A DNA stretch of 64,000 bases from an uncultured Erythrobacter sp. (GTDB lineage: Bacteria; Pseudomonadota; Alphaproteobacteria; Sphingomonadales; Sphingomonadaceae), in the NCBI GenBank assembly GCA_947488155.1, contig CANKYK010000001.1, positions 1,444,439-1,508,438 on the forward strand. The letters run 5' to 3'. Position numbers and translations under genes: made by a program. Below, in pieces: positions 24,591-34,498 of the stretch. The number at the start of each line of letters is the position of its first letter. Position 1 is the first letter of the stretch. The notes below the pieces were generated by a model that saw only the letters and a list, made by a program, of their open reading frames with translations, had not been told where the DNA came from and did not search any database.

Positions 24591-25504
24591 ACGCGCAGGA
24601 GCAGGCGCCAGCGGCGCTTGAGGCGCGCATTGCCAAACAATTGGCCTCGCCAATTGGCGATGAAGTGCGCGCCTTTGCGGCCACTCTGGGCGAGGCAGCG
24701 GGTGCCCGGGCAGTGCTGTTCTATGGATCCAATTTGCGCACAGGATCGCTTGACGGTGTACTCGATTTTTACGTGCTGCTGCCCGGTAATCAGATCGAGC
24801 GGATTTGGCCGCGCGTCAGCTATCATGAGCGAGAGATTGCCGGTGGCGCGATCACTCTAAGGGCCAAAGTCGCGACCATGTCCTTGGCGGCCTTTGCGAA
24901 AGCGGCGGCAGGTGAGCTGACCGACACCACGATTTGGGCGCGCTTCGTTCAGCCCAGCGCTCTGATCTGGACCAGCGATGGCGCCGCGCGGGCTGACGTC
25001 ATGGCTGCTGCTGCGCAGGCGGCAATGACTGCGGCACGATTAGCCGCGGCACTAGGACCCGAAACTGGCAATGCGGAGGATTACTGGCGCGCACTGTTCC
25101 AGGCGACGTACAAAGCGGAATTCCGGGTCGAAAAAGCGGGGCGTGAGAACGATATTCTCTCGGTTAATGCGGAGCATTTTGCTGGCCTGCTGCCGCTTGC
25201 CCTTGCCGCGCAAGGCATCGCATTTGAGCGGGATGGTGAACGTTTGACGCCGCACCTCCCGGAAGCAGCGCGCGCGCGAACATTGGCCTGGTGGAGCAAG
25301 CGCAGGCGGCTTGGCAAACCGCTCAATTTCCTGCGCCTGATCAAGGCCAGCACGACCTTCGACGGCGCGGCGCGCTATGCCGCGTGGAAGGTGGAGCGCC
25401 ACACCGGTATGCCGGTTGAAGTGACGCCGTTCCGTGAGAAATACCCGCTATTGGCGGCGCCCAGCGTCCTATTTGCGCTGTGGCGGCACCGCCGTCAGGG
25501 TTGA
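24587..25504 (+). CDS. Nucleotidyltransferase-like protein, possible Tam41-type phosphatidate cytidylyltransferase
   Basis: 305 aa from a GTG start overlapping the lipid kinase by four bases. Around residue 45 it reads 'AVLFYGSNLRTGSLDGVLDF', a G-S...D...D pattern as in nucleotidyltransferase folds. This is followed by a Tam41-like stretch in which a Lys-containing strand ('GGAITLRAKVATMSLAAFAK') leads to 'WARFVQPSALIW', paralleling the 'K..vvs...l....W..lYlAGRlqkPv.il' region of mitochondrial Tam41. Tam41 makes CDP-diacylglycerol from phosphatidate and CTP. Coupling with a DAG-kinase-like gene fits that pathway. The similarity was judged by eye and the C-terminal third ('HTGMPVEVTPFREKYPLLAA') is not diagnostic. 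Confidence 0.5.
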   Translation: MNAQEQAPAALEARIAKQLASPIGDEVRAFAATLGEAAGARAVLFYGSNLRTGSLDGVLDFYVLLPGNQIERIWPRVSYHEREIAGGAITLRAKVATMSLAAFAKAAAGELTDTTIWARFVQPSALIWTSDGAARADVMAAAAQAAMTAARLAAALGPETGNAEDYWRALFQATYKAEFRVEKAGRENDILSVNAEHFAGLLPLALAAQGIAFERDGERLTPHLPEAARARTLAWWSKRRRLGKPLNFLRLIKASTTFDGAARYAAWKVERHTGMPVEVTPFREKYPLLAAPSVLFALWRHRRQG

Positions 25505-25507
25505 GGT

Positions 25508-26014
25508 CTAGCCGAAATACTTCATCTGAATGGCAATCGAGCTGACGCCTGTGCCTGCGTTAAAGCGTGTCTTGCTGACACTCGGTTTACCCAGATTGAA
25601 GATATTGATCGACGGATTGCGCGACATCGCGCCGCCATCCTGGCGAATATCGGTCTCGCCATTGCCATTGGCATCGTGGCGCGCGGCGATTGCATAGCTG
25701 CCGCTAGCGGGCACGGGGACGCAGAACGTCATATTGCCTTTGCGCGCAGGCACCTCAATCCGGTTGAGCCAGCGCCCCTTGGCAAGCCATTCGGCCTTGG
25801 TGCCGCGATAGAGCTGCACCCGCACCTTGCCGGTTGCGCTTTTGATGCCGGACACGGTCACGCGGACTGCGGGCCCTTTGCCGGGCGCGCATTTGCGCAT
25901 GTCGTTGGAGATCTTCTGGCGATATTCTCCCTGTGCGGCAGCCGGAGTGGACAGCGCAGCAGCGCCTGCCAGCGCCAGTCCAAGCGCGCTCAATCCTGCG
26001 AAAATAGTCTTCAT
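25508..26014 (-). CDS. DUF2141 domain secreted protein
   Basis: 168 aa from ATG 26014; the ORF track extends 63 codons upstream into non-coding sequence, but MKTIFAGLSALGLAL is an obvious signal peptide start, cleaved after 'TPAAAQ'. The mature protein has the DUF2141 pattern: 'VRVTVSGIKSATGKVRVQLY' and 'YAIAARHDANGNGETD', then an Asn-containing tail with Gly and Pro turns. The function is unknown; the family is periplasmic or secreted with a beta-sandwich-like fold. It converges with the Tam41-like gene and diverges from rpe. Confidence 0.85.
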   Translation of the reverse strand: MKTIFAGLSALGLALAGAAALSTPAAAQGEYRQKISNDMRKCAPGKGPAVRVTVSGIKSATGKVRVQLYRGTKAEWLAKGRWLNRIEVPARKGNMTFCVPVPASGSYAIAARHDANGNGETDIRQDGGAMSRNPSINIFNLGKPSVSKTRFNAGTGVSSIAIQMKYFG

Positions 26015-26300
26015 ACTAACCTTCAATTTCTGTCTTTTGCCCCCGCTGCGCCGTTTTGAGACGCAGCGTTTCTGGCCCATTGCCGGGCCCGTATGACAAT
26101 GCTTATGGCCGTGCCGCGCTGAATTGCGGCTGAATTTGTCTGATTTGATGCGTTCAGGCTTGGTAGAGGCGCAGCTCGGCTTAACTCCCGTGGAAAAGGG
26201 CAAAACGGCTGTTGTTAGCCGATTCGCGCACCCTTACTTCGGCATTAACCTGGCATAGTGCAAATTTCGTGTCGCTAGGACACACGGCAATGGACCCGTC

Positions 26301-26963
26301 ATGGCAGCACCGCTGATTTCTCCCTCTATTCTATCGGCTGATTTTTCGCAGCTCGGCGCGGAAGTGCGCGCGATCGATGAGGCTGGTGCCGATTGGATCC
26401 ACATTGATGTGATGGATGGCCATTACGTGCCCAATATCACTATCGGTCCTGATGTGGTGAAGGCGCTGCGCCCGCACACGGCCAAGACATTCGATGTGCA
26501 TTTGATGATTTCGCCGGTTGATCCCTATCTAGAGGCATTCGCTGAGGCGGGTGCGGATATCATCACCGTTCACCCAGAGGCTGGGCCGCATTGCCACCGG
26601 ACGCTGCAGGCGATCCGGGCGCTGGGCAAAAAGGCGGGCGTGGTTTTGAACCCTGGTACGCCGGTGGATGTGCTCGACAATCTCATTGACCTTGCCGACC
26701 TGATCCTGGTCATGAGTGTCAATCCCGGCTTCGGCGGGCAGAGCTTCATTCATTCGCAATTGGCCAAGGTTGAGCGCATTCGCGCGATGATTGATGCCAC
26801 GGGCCGCGACATCCACCTAGAAGTGGACGGCGGGGTAAACCCGGAAACCGCGCGGCTGTGCGTTGACGCTGGGGCTGATGTGCTGGTCGCTGGGTCTGCC
26901 ACATTTAAGGGCGGACCGGATCATTACGCCTCCAACATTTCAGCACTTAAGGGCGAGGGGTGA
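26301..26963 (+). CDS. rpe: Ribulose-phosphate 3-epimerase
   Basis: 220 aa, the full TIM-barrel length. Motifs: '[17 protein letters not shown]' at the N-terminus, the metal-binding '[18 protein letters not shown]', '[11 protein letters not shown]', '[13 protein letters not shown]' and '[13 protein letters not shown]', with a phosphate-binding '[11 protein letters not shown]'. It interconverts ribulose-5-phosphate and xylulose-5-phosphate in the pentose phosphate and Calvin pathways. The stop overlaps the start of the next gene (TGATG), so it is co-translated with the heparinase-like protein and probably co-transcribed with purH. Confidence 0.97.
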   Translation: MAAPLISPSILSADFSQLGAEVRAIDEAGADWIHIDVMDGHYVPNITIGPDVVKALRPHTAKTFDVHLMISPVDPYLEAFAEAGADIITVHPEAGPHCHRTLQAIRALGKKAGVVLNPGTPVDVLDNLIDLADLILVMSVNPGFGGQSFIHSQLAKVERIRAMIDATGRDIHLEVDGGVNPETARLCVDAGADVLVAGSATFKGGPDHYASNISALKGEG

Positions 26964-28909
26964 TGGATTCGCTGTTTCGCGACACTGAGGGGGAGGCCCG
27001 CGACGAAGCGGGGGTAAATGCACCCGTTCAGTCCAGCGAAACAGAAACGGATGAGCGCCAGCCCAGTCTTGCGATCCCGCTGCCCGATGGTGATGAGCGG
27101 TTGATTGCATCGACTGGTGATGGTCCTGACGGCGCACCCAAATATGGCGAGGCGCCTGCTCCATTGGCCGCCGACCGCGCGCTCGCGCTAACCGATGTCA
27201 TTGCCCCGCGGGCCAGCCCGGGCGAGGCTATGCTCCGCTTTGCTTACCGTCTTGGCGTGCCGGGTCATGCTCTGTCGGCTCCGTTTCGTCGCCCGCGCAA
27301 GACGCGCGTTTTGGCAACGGTCGACAGCCCGCTCAAAGGGGACCGGTCTTCTGGTATTGCGCTTAGGGCGGGGCATTTCCTGATCAATGGTGCGAAATTG
27401 CCCATCGCCCGGGTTGAATTTGATTCGTCCAACCGCCTTGGCCCAGTGTTTGATCAGCTGGTTCACGGATTTGGCTGGCTGCGCGATCTCGCGTGCAGCG
27501 CACCGCGCGAAGACTGCGTGCCTGTGGCTGAGCGGATCACACGTGCCTGGCTCAATGCCTGCCCATCGACCGGCAAAGGCCGGGCATGGGATGTGGAGCT
27601 GACCGGGCAAAGACTGCTCGCCTGGCTGGTTCATGCGCCGCTAGTGCTGGCGGGCGGCGATCCAAAGCTCAAGGCGCGGCTGCTCAGCGCGATCGAGGAT
27701 ACTGCGCGCTGGCTTGATCGTAATGTCTCAAACAGCGGGGTCAGCGGCCTGGGTCAGCTTGCGGGCTGGTCCGCGATCACTGCTGCGGGATTGCTGCTGC
27801 CAGAGGGGCGCCCTCGCCGGCTTTATGGCGAGGCTGGCCTGATCCGTGCGCTGGGCGATCTGGTGGCGGAGGATGGCGGCGTGTTGTCGCGCTGTCCCGA
27901 TGCCCAAATGCTCAGCCTCGCGCTGCTGATCGATCTTGATGCTTGCTATGAAGCGGCGAATATTGAGCCTCCGCAAGCCTTTGGCGTGATGCGTGAATTG
28001 CTCGTGCCGCCGCTATTGACCTTACGCCACGGCGATGGAGCTCTGGGCAATTGGCAGGGCAATGGTGCGATCAGCGCGGACCGGGTTTCGGCCTTGATTG
28101 CGGCCAGCGGCATTCGTGCTCGTCCGCTAAAAGATGTCGAACATTGGGGGTATCAGCGGCTGCGCGGCGGCCAAACGGTGGTGCAATTTGACGCAGCCCC
28201 GCCGCCCCGTGCGCGCCATACCCGCTGCGGCTGCGCATCCACATTGGCGTTTGAAATGTCCGACGGGCCTAAGCGTCTGGTCGTCAATTGCGGTGGTTCG
28301 GCGCTGGCTGGCGGCCAAATTCCTGCACGCATTCGCCAGGGCCTGCGCGCAACGGCGGCGCATTCCACTCTGGTGCTAAACGATGCCAATTCCACTGCGG
28401 TCAAACTGCATGGTAAGCTGGGCAAAGGTGCCGAACTGGTAGAGGTTGAGCGGCGGCTGATTGGCGAGGGCAGCTCTGGCAAAGGCAGCCATGCGGCGGT
28501 TTTGATCGAGGCCAGTCACGATGGCTATGCCGCTCGCTTTGGCTTGACTCATCGTCGCACATTGGCGCTGCGCAGCGATGGCACGGAGCTGTCCGGTCAG
28601 GACGTATTGCTGCCCGCTTCGCGCAAGACCAAGCGGGGCAAGATCAGCTTTGCCATCCGTTTCCACCTGGGGCGCGGGGTTGAGGTGCATCTGTCCGATG
28701 ATAAGCGCGGGGCGAGCCTGCTGCTGCCAGATGGCGGCCTGTGGCAATTCCGCATGCGCGGCGATGATGAGACGGCGACTTTGAACTGCGAAGACAGTCT
28801 CTGGGTCGACGGCGCGGGCGCGCCGCATGCGACCGAGCAATTGGTTATCGAAGGTATGACATCGCGCAGTGGAGGAGAATTCTCCTGGCTGCTTAAGAAA
28901 ATGGGGTAA
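26963..28909 (+). CDS. Heparinase II/III family protein
   Basis: About 648 aa. The N-terminal 85 residues are acidic and variable. The central region is an alpha-barrel ('[20 protein letters not shown]', '[20 protein letters not shown]'), and the C-terminal half is a beta-sandwich of the heparinase II/III type ('[20 protein letters not shown]' and '[20 protein letters not shown]'). Family members cleave acidic polysaccharides, but in alphaproteobacteria an orthologue of this shape sits regularly between rpe and purH with no assigned substrate, and no signal peptide is seen here. Start could be GTG 26960 or ATG 26963; the ATG overlapping the rpe stop is preferred. Confidence 0.8.
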   Translation: MDSLFRDTEGEARDEAGVNAPVQSSETETDERQPSLAIPLPDGDERLIASTGDGPDGAPKYGEAPAPLAADRALALTDVIAPRASPGEAMLRFAYRLGVPGHALSAPFRRPRKTRVLATVDSPLKGDRSSGIALRAGHFLINGAKLPIARVEFDSSNRLGPVFDQLVHGFGWLRDLACSAPREDCVPVAERITRAWLNACPSTGKGRAWDVELTGQRLLAWLVHAPLVLAGGDPKLKARLLSAIEDTARWLDRNVSNSGVSGLGQLAGWSAITAAGLLLPEGRPRRLYGEAGLIRALGDLVAEDGGVLSRCPDAQMLSLALLIDLDACYEAANIEPPQAFGVMRELLVPPLLTLRHGDGALGNWQGNGAISADRVSALIAASGIRARPLKDVEHWGYQRLRGGQTVVQFDAAPPPRARHTRCGCASTLAFEMSDGPKRLVVNCGGSALAGGQIPARIRQGLRATAAHSTLVLNDANSTAVKLHGKLGKGAELVEVERRLIGEGSSGKGSHAAVLIEASHDGYAARFGLTHRRTLALRSDGTELSGQDVLLPASRKTKRGKISFAIRFHLGRGVEVHLSDDKRGASLLLPDGGLWQFRMRGDDETATLNCEDSLWVDGAGAPHATEQLVIEGMTSRSGGEFSWLLKKMG

Positions 28910-28928
28910 GGCCCAAGGGCCGACATCT

Positions 28929-30551
28929 ATGGCTGATAAAACGATCAAACGGGCACTGCTTTCGGTGTCCGACAAAAGCGGATTGGCAGAGCTGGGCAAG
29001 GCCTTGGCGGCACGCGGAGTGGAGCTGGTCAGCACTGGCGGCACGGCAAAGGCGCTGCGTGAGGCAGGGCTGGAAGTGCGGGATGTTTCTGGACTCACTG
29101 GCTTTCCAGAGATGATGGATGGCCGGGTGAAGACCCTGCATCCAACGGTGCACGGCGGATTGCTCGCGCTACGCGACAATGACGAACACGTTGCCGCGAT
29201 GAATGAACACAGCATTGGCGCGATCGATCTGGTTGTCGTCAATCTCTACCCGTTTGAGGCAACCGTCGCGAAGGGCGCGGACCGAGCCGAGATAATCGAG
29301 AATATAGACATTGGCGGGCCAAGCATGGTTCGCTCTGCCGCGAAGAACCACGGTTTTGTGACGATCATGACCGATGCCGCTGATTACGCAGAGCTGCTGG
29401 AAGAGCTAGACATCAATGATGGCGCGACGTCAGATGCGTTTCGCATCCGTATGGCGGGCAAGGCCTATGCTCGCACGGCCGCCTATGACGCAGCAATCGC
29501 CAATTGGTTTGCTTTTGGCGACGCCTTTACCAATCCGCTGGGCGCAGAGGCGCTGAAGGCGACGCTCTTTGTCGACACTATGCCGCTGGCGTTCAAACGC
29601 TCCGACACTTTGCGCTATGGCGAGAACCCGCATCAGCAGGCGGCCGTCTATGTTCCTCAATCAGTTGGCGCAGCGGGCGTCCCACAGGCGGAGCAATTGC
29701 AGGGAAAGGCGCTCAGCTACAACAATCTGAATGATGCCGATGCGGCACTGGAATTGGCGGCGGAATTCGCTGGCAGCGACCCTGCGGTCGTGATCGTTAA
29801 ACACGCCAATCCATGCGGTGTTGCCCAAGGTTCCAGCCTGGTCGAGGCATGGGACGCGGCACTCAAATGCGACAGTGTTTCTGCCTTTGGCGGGATTGTG
29901 GCGGTCAATACAGAGCTGGACGGCGCAACTGCAGAGCAGATCGCCAGTATCTTCACTGAAGTCATCATCGCGCCAAGGGTGAGCGCTGAGGCGCGTGAAA
30001 TCTTCGCCAAGAAGAAGAATTTGCGCGTACTCGAATGCGGTACGCTGCCTGATCCGCGCCGCGGCGGCTTTATGATGAAGACCATTGCGGGCGGTATGCT
30101 GCTGCAGATGCGTGACAATGGCGCTGTCCTGCCGGATGATTTGAAGGTGGTCACAAAGCGCGCTCCAACAGAGCAAGAGCTGAAGGATTGCCTGTTCGCC
30201 TGGACAGTTGCTCGGCATGTAAAGTCCAACGCAATTGTCTATGCTAAGGACGGGGCAACCGCTGGTATTGGCGCTGGCCAAATGAACCGGCGCGATTCGG
30301 CCCGGATTGCCGCGATCAAAGCGGCAGAAGCGGCTGAGACCTATGAATGGGATGCGCCGCGCACTCAGGGCAGTGCAGTTGCTTCAGACGCTTTTTTCCC
30401 GTTTGCTGACGGCCTGATCTCAGCCGCCGAAGCGGGGGCGACCGCCGTCATTCAACCGGGCGGATCGATCCGCGATGAGGAAGTGATCGCAGCAGCAGAT
30501 GAGGCAGGCCTGGCGATGGTGTTAACTGGGATGCGGCACTTTAGGCATTAA
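28929..30551 (+). CDS. purH: Bifunctional AICAR formyltransferase / IMP cyclohydrolase
   Basis: Start set at ATG 28929 ('[18 protein letters not shown]') rather than the ORF-track 28869, which overlaps the previous gene. The N-terminal IMP cyclohydrolase (MGS-like) domain has '[16 protein letters not shown]' and '[14 protein letters not shown]'; the C-terminal formyltransferase shows '[13 protein letters not shown]', '[12 protein letters not shown]' and '[18 protein letters not shown]'. It carries out the last two steps of purine biosynthesis, AICAR to IMP. Length (540 aa) is normal. It ends the rpe-heparinase-purH unit. Confidence 0.97.
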   Translation: MADKTIKRALLSVSDKSGLAELGKALAARGVELVSTGGTAKALREAGLEVRDVSGLTGFPEMMDGRVKTLHPTVHGGLLALRDNDEHVAAMNEHSIGAIDLVVVNLYPFEATVAKGADRAEIIENIDIGGPSMVRSAAKNHGFVTIMTDAADYAELLEELDINDGATSDAFRIRMAGKAYARTAAYDAAIANWFAFGDAFTNPLGAEALKATLFVDTMPLAFKRSDTLRYGENPHQQAAVYVPQSVGAAGVPQAEQLQGKALSYNNLNDADAALELAAEFAGSDPAVVIVKHANPCGVAQGSSLVEAWDAALKCDSVSAFGGIVAVNTELDGATAEQIASIFTEVIIAPRVSAEAREIFAKKKNLRVLECGTLPDPRRGGFMMKTIAGGMLLQMRDNGAVLPDDLKVVTKRAPTEQELKDCLFAWTVARHVKSNAIVYAKDGATAGIGAGQMNRRDSARIAAIKAAEAAETYEWDAPRTQGSAVASDAFFPFADGLISAAEAGATAVIQPGGSIRDEEVIAAADEAGLAMVLTGMRHFRH

Positions 30552-30977
30552 TTTTGCGTGGGCGCATCCGCGCCCTCGTCCTCGGCAATATTCCTCCGCT
30601 TTGCTACGGATCGCCTGCGGGCGCCCGGTCGGACTTGCGGTCGGCTAGTCGCCGACCGAGTTTCGCGACCAAAGCAGTAGAATTGGACTGAATCGACGCC
30701 GTAAGCGTCGCAAGGGCGACTGCCCGCCCGGAGCGCTTTGCGCGGAGGATAGCCAAGTGAGCGGATGCGAACGCCGGCGCTTGAGGCGAAACAAAAATTC
30801 CGAGGATATCGCAGCACGGAGGTGCTGCGGAAACCAAAAGAAGCAACTTTTGCGCGTTCACGCGTAACTTTTGCGAGTGATTTAGCGAAACACAGTCTGA
30901 AGCCATCGTTCACGAGTTGGAAAGCGCTGGGTGCTAAAGCCCTCCGCTGACAACAACCAAACCGCAAGAGACGCCCC
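30552..30977. repeat. Hairpin-rich non-coding element downstream of purH
   Basis: About 425 bases contain a chain of compact hairpins: GGGCGC-ATCC-GCGCCC, CGGTCGGC-TAGTC-GCCGACCG, CGACGC-CGTAA-GCGTCG, GCGC-TTT-GCGC and GCAGCAC-GGAG-GTGCTGC. Most have stems of 6-8 pairs and short loops. The ORFs in it (30548-30991 minus and 30765-30950 plus) look like by-products, with Arg- and Ser-rich translations and no domain. The arrangement resembles dispersed intergenic repeat elements that I associate with Sphingomonadales, but only this copy is visible here. It may serve as terminator or mRNA end for purH. Confidence 0.55.
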
Positions 30978-31163
30978 ATGGGACTGTTCAAATCTGACCT
31001 TTATCGCAGCTTCGCCGTCGGCTTTGCCGTTGGCGCTGTTCTGGTGGGTTTGAGCGCAACCGATGGGTTGAGCGGCGAATTCGCTAGCCCGGCTCAGGCG
31101 GCGGAAATGCAGGAATTTGATCCGGTTCCAGCTTCAAGCGAGTTTATCATCGCGGCTGAGTAA
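30978..31163 (+). CDS. Small membrane-anchored protein of unknown function
   Basis: 61 aa, 'MGLFKSDLYRSFAVGFAVGAVLVGLSATDG' and onward: one N-terminal hydrophobic segment followed by a short acidic, Ala-rich tail, with an AAGAGA site upstream. The hydrophobic segment could be an uncleaved anchor or a signal cleaved near 'SPAQAAE'. Clean codon use and a hydrophobic N-terminus favour a real gene. No family recognised. Confidence 0.6.
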   Translation: MGLFKSDLYRSFAVGFAVGAVLVGLSATDGLSGEFASPAQAAEMQEFDPVPASSEFIIAAE

Positions 31164-31233
31164 GTCCGTGACGACTTAGATCTGTTCCCCATACATCTGG
31201 CGTAATCTGCCAAGCATGGCTATATCCTGAGCC

Positions 31234-31704
31234 ATGGCAACAGCGCACGATCACCATTCACACGAAGAGCATTCTGGCGAGAACCTGATTGAGGCCGCCC
31301 GAACCGCATTAATCGCGGCGGGCGAGCAATGGACCGGCATGCGCGAGGCGGTGTTTACCGAGCTCGCCAAGCATGAACGGCCTGCCTCCGCTTACGATAT
31401 AGCCGACAACCTTTCTGCATCACGCGGAAAGCGCGTCGCGCCCAACAGCGTCTATCGTATCCTTGATCTGTTCGTGAGTAACAATCTCGCGCTAAGGGTA
31501 GAAAGCGCAAATGCCTATCTCGCGAACACGCATCCTGGCTGTGCCCATGATTGCATCTTCCTCGTCTGCGACGAATGCGGCGATACCGCGCATATTGACG
31601 ATGATGAAGTCAGCCGCACAGTGCGCAGCCTTGCCAGCGCGCGGGATTTTCAAACGCGCCGCCCGGTGTTGGAGATTCGCGGTCTGTGCCGCGCATGCAC
31701 CTAA
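31234..31704 (+). CDS. Fur-family transcriptional regulator, probably Zur-like
   Basis: 156 aa with a His-rich N-terminus ('HDHHSHEEHSGE'), a winged-helix domain ('MREAVFTELAKHERPASAYDI', recognition helix in 'VAPNSVYRILDLFV') and the C-terminal metal/dimerisation part with two CxxC pairs ('FLVCDECGDTAHIDD' and 'IRGLCRACT'), which form the structural zinc site. His-rich N-termini and this spacing suggest zinc sensing (Zur) rather than iron. No zinc transporter gene is next to it, so the regulon is not shown by context. It stands alone, 115 bases before dxs. Confidence 0.85.
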   Translation: MATAHDHHSHEEHSGENLIEAARTALIAAGEQWTGMREAVFTELAKHERPASAYDIADNLSASRGKRVAPNSVYRILDLFVSNNLALRVESANAYLANTHPGCAHDCIFLVCDECGDTAHIDDDEVSRTVRSLASARDFQTRRPVLEIRGLCRACT

Positions 31705-31819
31705 ACGACAGGTGGGCGACACAGCGTTGCATTTGCCGCATGCGATGACGATAAACCGTGCCTCACTAGCGACAAAGCGTTCATCGACAGTTTTGTTTTG
31801 AAGGTGTAAGGCTCTTCAA

Positions 31820-33754
31820 ATGACATCCAAGCCTGACACTCCGCTGCTCGATACCGTCGATAATCCTGCGCAACTTCGGGAGCTTAAGGCCGAGCAACTC
31901 CGCCAACTTTCCGATGAATTGCGCGAAGAGATGATTGATGCGGTCAGCGTCTCTGGCGGGCATCTCGGCTCTGGTCTTGGCGTGGTCGAACTGACCGTGG
32001 CGATCCACTATGTGTTCAACACACCCGACGACAAGCTGGTGTGGGACGTGGGCCACCAATGCTACCCGCACAAAATCCTGACCGAGCGTCGTGACCGCAT
32101 TCGCACCTTGCGTAGCGGCGGCGGCCTGTCTGGTTTCACGAAGCGGACGGAAAGCGAATATGATCCGTTTGGCGCCGCGCACAGTTCCACCTCGATCTCG
32201 GCTGCGCTTGGCTTTGCGGTGGCGAACAAGTTGAAGGGGGAGCCAGGGCGCGGGATCGCAGTGATCGGCGATGGCGCGATGAGCGCCGGCATGGCCTATG
32301 AGGCGATGAACAATGCGGCTCAGGCCGGCAACCGTTTGGTCGTGATCCTGAATGACAATGACATGTCGATTGCGCCGCCGGTTGGCGGGCTGTCGGCCTA
32401 TCTTGCGCGGATGGTCTCCTCCAGTGAGTATCTCGGCCTGCGCAGTCTTGCGAGCCGGGCGGTCAAGAAAATGAGCCGCCGGATGCATGAAGCGATCGGC
32501 AAGGCAGAGGAATACACGCGCGGCATGGTGACCGGCGGCACTTTGTTTGAAGAGCTAGGCTTTTATTATGTCGGCCCGATCGATGGCCACAATCTCGATC
32601 ATCTGATCCCAGTGCTGGAAAATGTGCGCGACACATCCGAAGGTCCAGTTTTGATCCATGTCGTTACCACCAAGGGTAAGGGGTACAAATTTGCTGAGGA
32701 AAGCGCCGACAAATATCACGGCGTACCGAAGTTTGACGTGGTCACGGGTGAGAAGAAAAAGGGCGCGGCTGGCCCGCCCGCGTACCAAAACGTGTTTGGG
32801 GACACTCTGGCGAAGCTGGCCGAGACGGATGATCGGATCTGTGCGATTACCGCTGCCATGCCATCCGGTACTGGGGTGGACCGTTTTGCGACCGCACATC
32901 CGGAGCGCAGCTTTGACGTCGGCATTGCTGAACAGCACGGCGTCACCTTTGCCGCTGGGCTGGCGGCGCAGGGCATGCGGCCCTTCGCAGCGATTTACTC
33001 AACCTTCCTTCAGCGCGCCTATGACCAGGTGGTGCATGATGTCGCGATCCAAAACCTGCCAGTGCGCTTTGCGATTGACCGCGCAGGCCTAGTCGGAGCC
33101 GATGGCGCGACCCATGCGGGCAGTTTCGACATCACCTATCTCGCCACTCTGCCGAATATGGTGGTGATGGCGGCGGCTGACGAAGCAGAGCTGGCGCATA
33201 TGACCTACACTGCGGCGGAATATGACGAGGGGCCAATCGCTTTCCGCTATCCGCGCGGTAGTGGCGTCGGCGTACCGATGCCAGAGACGCTGCAGAAGCT
33301 GGAAATCGGCAAAGGCCGGATCGTGCGTGAGGGCAGCAAGGTTGCAATCCTCTCGCTCGGCGCACGCTTGGAAGAGGCCAAGAAGGCCGCCGATCAGCTA
33401 GAGGCGAAGGGCCTGTCGACGACCATCGCCGACATGCGCTTTGCCAAGCCGCTGGATGAGGATTTGATCGCCAGACTGATGCGCACGCATGAGGTTGTGG
33501 TGACGGTCGAAGAGGGCGCGATTGGCGGGCTGGGCGCACATGTGCTGACCTATGCCAGCGATGAAGGCCTAACCGATGGCGATAGCGGCACCGCTTTGAA
33601 GGTCCGTACTTTGCGCTTGCCCGATATTTTTATTGATCAGGATTCGCCAGATAAGCAATATGACGAAGCTGGCCTCAACGCGCCGCAAATGGTCGATTGC
33701 GTGCTGAAAGCGCTGAAGCACAATTCAGCAGCGGTGGAAGGTGCGCGGGCTTAG
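31820..33754 (+). CDS. dxs: 1-deoxy-D-xylulose-5-phosphate synthase
   Basis: 644 aa, full length. Thiamine-pyrophosphate motif '[18 protein letters not shown]', N-terminal '[16 protein letters not shown]' and '[20 protein letters not shown]', and the transketolase-like central part '[16 protein letters not shown]' and '[16 protein letters not shown]'. It condenses pyruvate and glyceraldehyde-3-phosphate, the entry step of the MEP isoprenoid pathway, which also feeds carotenoids and quinones in such organisms. Start ATG 31820 is followed by the expected family N-terminus. Confidence 0.97.
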   Translation: MTSKPDTPLLDTVDNPAQLRELKAEQLRQLSDELREEMIDAVSVSGGHLGSGLGVVELTVAIHYVFNTPDDKLVWDVGHQCYPHKILTERRDRIRTLRSGGGLSGFTKRTESEYDPFGAAHSSTSISAALGFAVANKLKGEPGRGIAVIGDGAMSAGMAYEAMNNAAQAGNRLVVILNDNDMSIAPPVGGLSAYLARMVSSSEYLGLRSLASRAVKKMSRRMHEAIGKAEEYTRGMVTGGTLFEELGFYYVGPIDGHNLDHLIPVLENVRDTSEGPVLIHVVTTKGKGYKFAEESADKYHGVPKFDVVTGEKKKGAAGPPAYQNVFGDTLAKLAETDDRICAITAAMPSGTGVDRFATAHPERSFDVGIAEQHGVTFAAGLAAQGMRPFAAIYSTFLQRAYDQVVHDVAIQNLPVRFAIDRAGLVGADGATHAGSFDITYLATLPNMVVMAAADEAELAHMTYTAAEYDEGPIAFRYPRGSGVGVPMPETLQKLEIGKGRIVREGSKVAILSLGARLEEAKKAADQLEAKGLSTTIADMRFAKPLDEDLIARLMRTHEVVVTVEEGAIGGLGAHVLTYASDEGLTDGDSGTALKVRTLRLPDIFIDQDSPDKQYDEAGLNAPQMVDCVLKALKHNSAAVEGARA

Positions 33755-33839
33755 AATTGGTTGGGTAGCGCTGGCGGCCGACCGTCCAATTGCAGAGTAG
33801 CATAGCCGCTTTAGAAGCTCTTGAGCTCGGTCGCTGTGT

Positions 33840-34382
33840 TTAGACACGCTCAAGCGGCAAGAAAGGCGGGTTTGGCAACTCGACTTCAATGTTGTTCCCG
33901 GGACGGACCGTTCCGCCTTGCAGCACAATGGCCATAATTCCAGACTTGCGTATCAACTCACCGTTTGCTCCTTTATCGAGCACGGCTGCGAGAAGACCTT
34001 TCTGAAATCTGTCAATTTGAGCGCAGGGGTTGCGCAGCCCAGTCACTTCCAATTGAGCCTCTTTCCCGATCTTCAGGATAGTGCCGCGCGGCAGCCCGAG
34101 CAGGTCAATTCCTCTAGTGGTAATGTTCTCACCCAAGTCGGCTGGCATAATTGTGAATCCCTTTTCGGCAACTTCATCGAAAAGCTCTGAGTGGATCAAA
34201 TGCACTTGGCGGAGATTTGCTTGAGTTGGATCAACTTTGACTCGCGATCGGTGCTTCACCGTCTTCCCGTTATGCGCGTCATCTTCAACGCCCAGGCCAG
34301 CAATGATCGCGATTTCCGGCACAATTTGCTTGGAAAAATTGTGGCCTGCATCTTTGGCAACTGCGACTACTTTCCCGAGCAC
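33840..34382 (-). CDS. MOSC domain-containing protein
   Basis: About 180 aa. The core 'GLGVEDDAHNGKTVKHRSRV', 'FTIMPADLGENITTRGIDLL', 'LEVTGLRNPCAQIDRFQKGL' and 'SGIMAIVLQGGTVRPGNNI' is a MOSC domain, found in molybdenum-cofactor sulfurases and in molybdoenzyme partners that reduce N-hydroxylated compounds. The conserved Cys is in NPCAQID. The ORF track begins at 34484, but a GTG at 34382 ('VLGKVVAVAKDAG') has GAGG nine bases upstream and avoids most of the overlap with the divergent enoyl-CoA hydratase gene; the start is uncertain. It converges with dxs. Confidence 0.8.
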   Translation of the reverse strand: MLGKVVAVAKDAGHNFSKQIVPEIAIIAGLGVEDDAHNGKTVKHRSRVKVDPTQANLRQVHLIHSELFDEVAEKGFTIMPADLGENITTRGIDLLGLPRGTILKIGKEAQLEVTGLRNPCAQIDRFQKGLLAAVLDKGANGELIRKSGIMAIVLQGGTVRPGNNIEVELPNPPFLPLERV

Positions 34383-34498
34383 TTCTTTGGACCTCGCAAC
34401 TTCTTGGCATCTAGCTTTACCTAACCGCAGCAGGAAAGGCGATGGGCTGCCAACTCTGCCGGGGTGACGAAGCGGATAAGACATGGCAGAGACGCCAA

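Noticed and set aside
30548-30991. Minus-strand 147-aa ORF (and plus-strand 61-aa ORF at 30765)
   Set aside because: The frame runs through hairpin arms, overlaps the next small gene, and gives an Arg/Ser-rich translation without a domain; treated as a non-coding element.
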